From NCBI GenBank assembly GCA_944990035.1, contig CALYLX010000087.1, forward strand, positions 59,610 through 123,609: 64,000 bases of DNA, read 5' to 3'. This stretch comes from Clitopilus passeckerianus. Lineage: Eukaryota > Basidiomycota > Agaricomycetes > Agaricales > Entolomataceae. A model generated the notes under the pieces. The model was not told the DNA's origin. It searched no databases and saw only the letters and a program-made list of their open reading frames with translations. Below, in pieces: positions 56,901 to 64,000 of this stretch. A program made the position numbers and the translations under genes. Numbering within the stretch: position 1 is the stretch's first letter; every line of letters starts with the position of its first letter.

Positions 56901-58322
56901 GTACGAGAAGGCACGTAAGGGCTGCCGAACTTCCTCACACTCAACAATCCCAAATCTGCACCGGTACCAAAGTCATAACTCCTGACGTATTTGTCCCTGA
57001 TGTAGTAAACTGTTTCTCCATGAACAGCAAAGGCAGGGCGTTCTCTCTCTAACTTGAAGACGATCAATCCAGAATCGTGACCAGCAGCGAACAGGTTAAG
57101 ATGAGGGTGGGCAGCGAGAATCCAGAACCGGTCGTGCTCCCTCCGGAAGGTCTGGATGGCAGTCCTCTTTGCCAGATCCCAGACGCGTACTGTCTTGTCC
57201 TCTCCGCAAGAAACGATCAACTCGTGTTTTGGGTGGAAGAGCGCGCTGGAAACGTTGTTGAAGTGTCCTCGGCACGAATCCACTTCCCATGCTTTGGTTT
57301 CTGACATGCGCCAGATCTTGATGACGCGGTCGTCAGCAGCGGAGACGATAAGTGGGAGAGTGGGGTGGAACTGTGCAAAGTTGACTCCTCGGTCGTGTCC
57401 TTCAAGTACATATTTGACGGTCGAGAAAGAGTCAAAGGTCTCGAATGCCCCCCCTCCTCCCCCACCAGGACCGCCACCGAAACCGCCACTGCCTCCGGCG
57501 GCAGCGTGTGAGGCTGGAGTCATTCCAGATGAGGCAGAGGAGGATTTGCGAAGTCCAGAAATATCCCAAACACGGACAGTCTGATCCATGGAGGCGGAAA
57601 CGACAAGATCCTCCTTAGGATGGAATTGAGCGGACATGACATAGTGAGAATGCCCTGTTAGGACGGCTATGCATTGACGGGATGTGCTATTCCAGATTCG
57701 AATGGTCTGATCGTCGGAGGCGGATATCTAACGAAGCGTAAAGAGAAGACTGAGTCAAAGGCCTTGATGTCAAAACACAACACACGCACAATCCAAGGCA
57801 TTTCGTGATGGAACTGGACCGTGCGTACATAGTCCAAATGGCCGTGTAGTGTATAAAGGCACCTCCTGTTCTGAGGCCGAATATCTGCGAAGGCCCAATG
57901 ATCAGCTTGAGCTCTAGGAGGACGGAAAATACATATATGTGCTCACCCCAGACGCGGATTTTGTAGTCATCTCCTCCAGTAACTAGAAGTGGTCGGCTCG
58001 GATGAATGGCTACACCTCGTACAGGACCTATAATCCAGATCTGGTCAGATACAGTCAATATATGGCACCAATCAGGCGGCATACCTTCGTGTTCCTCGAA
58101 TCTATCGACCAGGACTCCCATGCGATAATTCCATAATTGCACACTGCCATTGTGTAGCGCAGCTGCTAGAAGTGGTTGAGTCGGATGAAAAGCAAGCCCT
58201 ATTCAAATAGTGGCGATAATGCCAATAGACCTCAGCAAATCAGTTTACCACGAAAATGTATATAACCACGTACCCTTGACGCGGTTGCTCTTCGACTCGA
58301 ACTTTGTGAGCATAACACTCAT
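53946..58322 (-). CDS. COP1: Coatomer subunit alpha (COPI)
   Basis: Scaffold subunit of the COPI coat that carries retrograde Golgi-to-ER traffic and reads dilysine cargo signals. Predicted minus-strand exons: 58322-58274, 58198-58085, 58027-57947, 57884-57790, 57727-56419, 56369-56231, 56179-55939, 55880-55526, 55473-54926, 54873-54253 and 54191-53946; about 1265 residues. An N-terminal WD40 propeller ([70 protein letters not shown]) is followed by the second propeller, then the alpha-solenoid ([15 protein letters not shown]). The C-terminal domain is [18 protein letters not shown] to the conserved end [17 protein letters not shown]. The first four exons are short; the WD repeats confirm their joins. 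Confidence 0.95.
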
Positions 58323-59036
58323 GTTGGGCGACAATTACAGAGGGTTAATCTCCTGTTTGTCGTAAATCTTTTGCCGATCGTCGTTACAGTCGTCAAGAAA
58401 GGATACCAGCAGCGACAGAGATTCACCCCGATGGTCAGTTTTTTGGTGCTCACTTGGTACGCGAGGATACGATGGACAGACGTGGCTTAGGATAGATCGT
58501 GGGAATCCCGGTTTAGTCACGCTCGTTGGCTGCCAGCTCTGGCGTCTCCTAAGCTTTCTTACCTGGTACGACGCTACTGGCACTGATGCCCTTTGAATTT
58601 TGACCCCTCAAATCGAGCGAATCGGCTTGACCAAACTTGACTGAAGCTGCGGCTCCCATGCGAGGTTCCTCTGCTGCTGGCTTTCGCTGGCTATATATTT
58701 GACGGCTCTATTTGCTGTCTCGTGGACATGCTTCCGTACTTCTCTCGTGCTACACGGCTACAGCAATGGGCATCGCTTTTTTGGACAACATGTCTGTGAA
58801 ATAGAGGTATGACCACAGAAATTGATATGCAATCTTGCTCGCGATAACACTTGATTGCCAGAGAATACTTGCAGCTTTATCAAGCGGGGAATATAGGAGG
58901 CACGAGAGACGCCGAATGTTTGGTCCGGAATTCTCACTCGTTTGGAGTCGACACTAGACTCATGGCTCTTACTTCTCAGTCATCAGTGAACTAGCGATAG
59001 GTGATAGGACAGTTCGAATAATTGGTTCTCCCGCGA
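58323..59036. other. Upstream region of coatomer alpha
   Basis: About 710 bases holding the coatomer promoter. I looked here for a P-loop exon of the following Sar1-like fragment and found none. No gene recognised. Confidence 0.5.
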
Positions 59037-59399
59037 ATGAAGGTTGTGAGTGACGGTTCTAACAACCTAGTCGTCATAGATCATTCATTTAATCAAGCTG
59101 TCTTCCAAGGGCGCCTTGACTTTCGAGATTGCCTCTGCAATTTTGACGGTGTAGCCTATGTCATATCATGGTGGCCGCAATGCAAGCAAGAGCTAGAAGG
59201 CATTTTATGCGACGAAGAGCTTTCAAAAAAACCAATCGCGGTACTGGTTCCTGAATGGCAGTCTGGCTTCAGCGAGGAAGAATTCGAAGATTATTTACGA
59301 CATCACAGGGGTTCAGCTCAGGCCCGTTGTTGTAGAATTCAACAGAAGATAGTCTCAATCCGAAGGTTCGTATTCCATAATGCATTTGGATGTATTTGA
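59037..59399 (+). pseudogene. Sar1-like GTPase fragment 1, degraded
   Basis: Reads VVIDHSFNQAVFQGRLDFRD, then FDGVAYVISWW, KQELEGILCDEELSKKPIAVL and SEEEFEDYLRHH. This follows the second half of Sar1 (the segment with switch 2, the FPEVDGIVFLVD strand, the LLSxEELSKVP helix and the SEEELR helix) in the same order. The DxGG switch is replaced by IDHSFNQ, and the NKxD guanine-specificity loop by PEWQ. No P-loop is found upstream. A shift of frame after EDYLRH recovers ITGVQLRPVVVEFNRR, resembling the Sar1 C-terminal TTGK..RPIEVFMCS, and then a stop at 59351-59353. It is therefore either a pseudogene or a strongly diverged non-GTPase relative. The start at 59037 is only the first ATG. Confidence 0.5.
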
Positions 59400-59891
59400 A
59401 CAGAGCGGACTTATGCGTTAAAGGTGTGTAACTTCAACAAAAAGAGATTGATACATAGCGTCGGCATGATGCTCGCTGCGCCGGTTTACGCCAGGTATAT
59501 GCATACGGCATGCGAAACGTTAATTACAGCGGAACAGGGTAACTTTTACACTGAATCCTCCGGGGTGTGGGCCACTATGGGATTTGAGAGAACCCACCAA
59601 GGGCCTACAGTGAACCCACAGATCTGTTGTCTCGGTGTAAAACTCGACCGAGGACCTAAACCCCAGTGGCTTTTCATTCACCCTTCCCTTAAAAAGTCAA
59701 AACGCGGACCGGTATGAGGCTTGCATTTTATGGTGATGATCCCGATGAAATATTGATGAGCAAACGAGCACATGAACCATGGTGTAGTAGGCTGATCCCC
59801 TCATAAGATTCTCTCTCGTCAGAGCAGTCAAGACTGGGGTCTACGAAGAACAAGTCTTTGGTTTGTTTGGGGGTCGGTAGTCCTTTTTTAG
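59400..59891. other. Spacer between Sar1-like fragments
   Basis: About 490 bases. A 97-codon frame from 59424 has no recognisable domain. No GTPase N-terminal exon was found here for the second fragment. Confidence 0.45.
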
Positions 59892-60427
59892 CCACTCGCA
59901 TTCGCTGAAGTGTCCAAAGCTCGCGAAGACGTTACCATTGGAGGGCAGACGTTCCAAATCTTTATCCCAAGCAAGAACTTGCTGAGTAGGTTCCAACCAA
60001 AAAAAGGACTTGATAGATTGATCATGTTATACGGAGCCCGTCACTACTGGAGAGAGGTACTTCCAGACTTCGACGGCGTTGTATTCCTCGTGTACACTCC
60101 AGAGTTGCCCGAGGCAAAAGACGATCTGAAGAGATTACTTCAACTAGAGTACCTGCTGGCGAGGCCAATCGTGGCTTTGGTACAACTCAAGGCTCTATAG
60201 ACCCTGAATATGAACTCATGAACGTTTTGGACTTCGGTGCTCAGTGGTCTCATGTAGGTCTGGATTGTATCTACTAATAGCATAATTGTGCCCTCAGGTT
60301 AAATGACTCATCTTAGAGAGAGGGTGCAGTCAAAGTGATATTATATACGGTCGAAGGGAACCGCATCAAGGGCGTAGAAGAAGGCATGTCCGAGTCTCTA
60401 GCTCCCTCGGGCTCACACTGTTGTTAG
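59892..60427 (+). pseudogene. Sar1-like GTPase fragment 2, degraded
   Basis: An exon-like stretch after TTTTTTAG at 59891 reads EDVTIGGQTFQIF, then HYWREVLPDFDGVVFLVY, DDLKRLLQLEYLLARPIVAL. This matches Sar1 (SEELTIGNxxFTTYD, WRDYFPEVDGIVFLVD, ELDALLS..KVPFLVL). After VAL the frame must shift by one base to continue GTTQGSIDPEYELMNVLDFG, the Sar1 LGNKID..EELR..LGL segment. A plausible intron follows (donor near 60254) and a tail AVKVILYTVEGNRI, ending at TAG 60425-60427. No start codon and no P-loop precede it. NKxD is absent. It is the same family as fragment 1, in tandem and in the same orientation, but the two differ greatly, so they are old duplicates or independent relics. Confidence 0.5.
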
Positions 60428-61185
60428 AAAAACTGATACGCCTTCTTGTTCTTCTATTGGTTCTCTATCAGCGCTCATCTGGCTCATTCAACAAAAGTGC
60501 AGAAGTCTACCATGTGAAAATCAGCTGTAGTAGGGAATGTATTTTGAACCGATAGCAGATAGTATATAGGTCCGTATGTAACCAATGTGTTCAAGCTTGT
60601 TTTATACACCATGGAAATTTGGAAAAAGACAGAGAGGCAGGTTGATGTTCACTGTTCTCGTTTACACTGCCATAGAACCTGTTTTTTCTCGAATGCGGTC
60701 GTTGGCCCACTGTAGAAGTATCAGCGTAAACCCCAAGGAGTGACTTTCGAGTCTCTCGATCAAGGACAGGCACCGTTACATGGACCTCCACATTCACGGC
60801 GATTCTTCGAGCTTCATCACGGCATAGCGTATTTACCACTCTCTAGCCAACAAAACAGTGTTTATTTGACATTTGTAAGCCCGTTGTGAAATTCTGCTAT
60901 ATAGCTCACAAACGGAGTGCAACGAGTATCTTCTGATTTCGTTCAGTCCACAGAAAGATTACTCGGGGCTGACCGGCGGACACATGTAGGTCTAAGGGAC
61001 GATGGTAAATAGGTTCATGAAGCGCACAGAACCTTCGAACGACACTCAAGGTGCACCACTGACTGTTGACCACCTGATTGCGCCACATGCCCGGAGATTC
61101 GGGCCTCTGAGCCGTGCTTAGTCATAGTTCAAGTGTCCTACAGCAGCGCCACCTTGCTGAACATTTATCCTCGTCATCTCAGCGT
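60428..61185. other. Intergenic, including repeat copy 3
   Basis: About 760 bases with no gene. The stretch near 60650-60815 is a weaker copy of the dispersed repeat described separately. Confidence 0.5.
60650..60815 (+). repeat. Dispersed degenerate repeat, copy 3 (weak)
   Basis: In the same orientation as the copies at 18889 and 21966 it shares TCGAATGCGGTCGTTGGCCC (three differences from their TCGAATGCCGTCATTGGTCC), then a comparable order of GTGACTTTCGAG and GGACCTCCACATTC blocks. Similarity is patchy and read by eye, so the limits are approximate. Confidence 0.4.
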
Positions 61186-63206
61186 ATGGGCGTGTTGGGG
61201 CTCACGCCATTCTTACAGAAAACTTGGTATATATTACGTTACTGGGAAGGCGAATGTGCTAAATATATATCTGCAGCCCCGAAGTTATTAAGCACTTGCC
61301 TGAACGATTTCGTGGCTTGGCTGGCAAGACTTTAGTCATGTCAACTTCTACTCCTCCTTTGGGCAGGGCTTGCGCTAATCTTTTTACTTCATAGAGATGG
61401 AACTCTCATAACGCAACGATTCTATTATGCCCAGGATCCGCACCCCTTTCGTCATGTCCTGGGATGGTACAGATTGATCAAGGAATTGGAAACCTCAAAT
61501 GTTTCTGCCATTTGCGTTTTTGATGGGAAGGAACGGAACATAGCCAAGGCGAGAGAGGTGTGTTCGTATTCGGTATTGAGTATAACTGCTACTGAACGCT
61601 CTCCTATCAGGCTGAGCGTCGACGAGAAGTTCAACGCAAAACCAACGCTCGCGGTATTCTTGAACAAGAACGGGCTAAACGGTTGCGGAAATTGTCTGCC
61701 ACCCTCCAAGCCCTGAATTCTTTGGAACGGAAGCCAAAAGACCAAGTCAATTCTATCATCCAGAACATGTGGCCACAGCCCCCAAACCCACAAATTAACG
61801 ATCTCCAAGCCTCCATTGCCCAACAAATGCAAAAGTCGCCGGACATGCCTCGGACTGTAGAACTTTCCTCCCCATACGTCCCTACCACCCACGACGGTGA
61901 CACACCCCCGGAATTTGATGTTGCAAACAACGGCATAGAGTCATTTCCCGACGATACCCAGCGAAGTTCAGACCTACAGGATCCTTGGTTGGATTCTAAA
62001 GCCGATGCTTTACGGTCTTTACCAGATCCAGATGAACATTTGCGTGATGTTTCGGAGGTAGATCAATCTTGGGAGAACCATCGTGATGACTTGCCCCTCG
62101 AAGACACGGTATCGGTCTCCGCATACTATCTTGAGGAGGCTTTCTCCCAGTCCGAAACCACCGTAATACAGCCGGACGGCGAGGCGCCTACCGTCCTTTC
62201 TTCAGGCGACCAACTTGCCACAGCCCTAAGGGACTTGTACCTGCATTACCAGAGGAGCATTACGCTTCTTTCATCCATTGCAACGCCCCAAAAATTGCCC
62301 TTGTCAGCTACCCCACCTTCCCCGGACCCTGATGTTCAAGCCGACATTGTTGCAACGAAAACTCAGTACCAACTTTCCATAGAGGAGGGCAAAGTTTGGG
62401 GAGAACTCCTATCTGCCACACCTACAGCTGTCCCCCAAAGTTCGACTGACGCTTTGGCACGGCTTTCAAGGACGAGTGAAGCCATGTGCGACTCTTTCAA
62501 TCGACGCATGAACACGCCGGTAGCTCAGACTTATCAGGAATGCAAAGAAATATTAGAAGCGATGGGCGTTCCGTGCTTGGAACCACCGGGCGCTTTTGAG
62601 GGGGAGGCGTTTGCATCATCCATTGTCAAGCATGGGCTGGCGGACTATGTGGCTAGTGAAGACACGGTATGCATCCACCGGTCAGAAATGGGGAGAAACG
62701 AATCTGACGACGACATTTTCTAGGATGTTCTCGTCTATGAAGCACCACTCGTTCGCAACCTCACCAACCGTCAACTTCCACTTATGGTTATTTCTGGCGC
62801 TGACATCCGTGATGTTTTGCAACTAGATCGAAGCTCCTTCATTGACTTTGTGCTCCTCCTCGGCACTGACTTCTCTCAACGTATCAAGAATGTTGGCCCT
62901 GCTCGAGCCCTGAAGTTCATACGAGAATATGGTTCCATCGAACGCGTCATTGATGTAGAGATAAAATATCCTCCTCGGATACCCAACGAGGCATATCTTC
63001 AGCAGGTGGACATGGCCAGAACAGTCTTCCAGACACTACCTCCAGCCCCAGATGAAGGTATGATCTCGCCAGGCGTTCCCAACCAAGACAAAGTTGCCGA
63101 GATTCTCCAGCGCCATGGGCTCGGCCGTGCTTTGACTGAATTTCACAGTTGGAACTATACAGAGGCGCTCGAAGGCAACTACTTCGCCGATAATCCCAGG
63201 GCTTAG
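61186..63206 (+). CDS. XPG/FEN-type structure-specific nuclease
   Basis: PIN-like nuclease of the Rad2/XPG superfamily, expected to cut branched or flap DNA in the nucleus. Predicted exons: 61186-61226, 61277-61339, 61395-61557, 61611-62666 and 62724-63206; 601 residues. The N-domain starts MGVLGLTPFLQKTCPEVI, then has the first metal-binding Asp in KTLVIDGTLITQRF and the second in AICVFDGKERN. A ~240-residue acidic, disordered spacer follows. The I-domain has ILEAMGVPCLEPPGAFEGEA (catalytic Glu pair), DYVASEDTDVLVYEAPLV (catalytic Asp pair) and the helix-hairpin-helix LLLGTDFSQRIKNVGPARAL. The long spacer is closer to XPG/Rad2 or yeast Yen1/Mkt1 layouts than to FEN1. The exact orthologue is not clear. 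All catalytic acids I expect are present. Confidence 0.88.
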
Positions 63207-63524
63207 TAGCCTTAGGATCAGGCAAGATACGTAATCTTACCTATGACGCCTTGGCCAGTCTAGCCCAATAGGGTCTTAACAGGGACTGTGTAGAGCATGT
63301 CTTTCCTGCACTGTAAACCAACCCATCTAAGCCTGTACTCATTCCTTGCTGCTCGTTAGTTTTACTATAATTGCTATCCTGTAGAAATCCACGTAGAATA
63401 GAAGCATATAATTCATCAGGTACTGTACAACTATAAATACATGAACCGTACCAGCGTCCGGGTCCGCCATCCAGTCCTGAGATACAAGTCAGAAAGTGTC
63501 CGACTACCATGGTCCTGAGATATG
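63207..63524. other. Spacer between convergent genes
   Basis: About 318 bases between the nuclease stop and the stop of the minus-strand membrane protein. Nothing recognised. Confidence 0.5.
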
Positions 63525-64000
63525 CTACACAATGTCGAAAGGGTCTTCCGTTTTATCTCGGGAGTTATGCAACTTGCGCCACAAAGCACGTATCGCTAGG
63601 GCTGCGGGAAAAACAAGAGCTACAAGAGCTATATATGCTACAGGCACTTGGCCGGGAAGATTGCAAGAAATATATGTTAGAAGGACTGAAATCCAGTTCA
63701 TGGTAAAGAGCGAGAGGCCCCAGATGAGTGCAGTCTTTGGTAGAGCATATTGGAAAGCAAGCGAGAGGAAGCCAGTACTGTCAGAACGGTTATGTTCGAG
63801 ATAATTGTACTAGAAGAAAATTTTGGGTCAGTGAGAGATGTGGATGAGGCAGAACCATTTTCTTACACCTCCAGCAGAATTGTCATCATCTTTGGTTTCA
63901 TGCTGCAGAGTCAAAAATACCGACGATACCACACTAAGCCCGATACAAGCCGCAGAAACGACAGAGAGAGCTGGAATCACACCACGTTGAACGGATCCAA
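63525..64000 (-). CDS. Membrane protein of unknown function, 3' part only
   Basis: Two minus-strand exons, 64000-63867 (cut by the window edge) and 63809-63525, joined by a 57-base intron with donor GTAAGA and acceptor TTCTAG, both in phase 0. The 139 or so residues contain three hydrophobic spans: VIPALSVVSAACIGLSVVSS, ALIWGLSLFTMNWISVLLTY and VAYIALVALVFPAALAIRAL. Between them are short polar loops (HETKDDDNSAGG, NYLEHNRSDSTG) and a charged tail (RDKTEDPFDIV). The open frame across both exons and the alternating hydrophobic pattern support a real gene. The family is not recognised. The 5' part lies right of the window. Confidence 0.6.

Noticed and set aside
1..64000. CRISPR arrays, operons, riboswitches, rRNA
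   Set aside because: The window is eukaryotic nuclear DNA with spliceosomal introns; no regular short repeats, rRNA segments or riboswitch-like conserved blocks were found.

Overview
This window is nuclear DNA of a filamentous basidiomycete, almost certainly an agaricomycete (mushroom-forming fungus). Introns are about 45-60 bases with GT..AG ends, most genes have several exons, genes lie about 1.5-2 kb apart on both strands, and the content is typical of that group: tandem cytochrome P450s, F-box/leucine-rich-repeat families in decay, a PAQR receptor and ASCC2/Cue3. I rebuilt gene models by hand from reading frame, splice signals and protein family resemblance. Exon coordinates are in the evidence text and are predictions.

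Layout. 1-1058: 3' part of an aldo/keto reductase. 2113-7093: two tandem P450 genes with matching 12-exon structures. 7538-10139: an SH3-PX-BAR sorting nexin. 10807-14758: two decayed F-box/LRR-like genes. 15055-15548: small RPA subunit 3 gene. 15680-18034 (-): ASCC2/Cue3-like CUE-domain protein. 19741-21533 (-): third F-box/LRR copy, stopped by a single nonsense codon and lying between two copies of a dispersed repeat. 22588-24827 (-): Rli1/ABCE1, sharing a 187-base promoter with a parvulin (25015-25606). 25902-30226 (-): SANT-domain corepressor, divergent from PIG-S (30545-32347). 33588-33659: tRNA-Thr. 33798-35324 (-): Fyv10/Gid9 (MAEA), divergent from a PAQR receptor (35538-36837). 37908-39765: third P450. 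40098-40704 (-): Rrg9, divergent from a coactosin-like ADF-H protein (40929-41725). 41857-42740 (-): GNAT acetyltransferase. 42937-43596: NAC beta subunit. 43597-46654: about 3 kb with no recognisable gene. 46655-46741: tRNA-Asn with an intron. 46974-52876 (-): very long LIM-domain protein. 53011-53683 (-): unknown small protein. 53946-58322 (-): coatomer alpha. 59037-60427: two degraded Sar1-like GTPase fragments. 61186-63206: XPG/FEN-type nuclease. 63525-64000 (-): 3' end of a membrane protein.

Together this is a core housekeeping block (COPI coat, ribosome recycling, ribosome-collision factor, nascent-chain complex, GPI transamidase, GID ubiquitin ligase, replication protein A, mitochondrial Rrg9) with accessory patches where duplication and decay are concentrated (P450s, F-box/LRR family, Sar1-like fragments, dispersed repeats). 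I see no biosynthetic cluster beyond the P450 pair, no intact transposon, no rRNA and no CRISPR. The most unusual material is the set of three F-box/LRR copies that share a promoter block and are at different stages of decay, and the pair of Sar1-like fragments without nucleotide-binding motifs.
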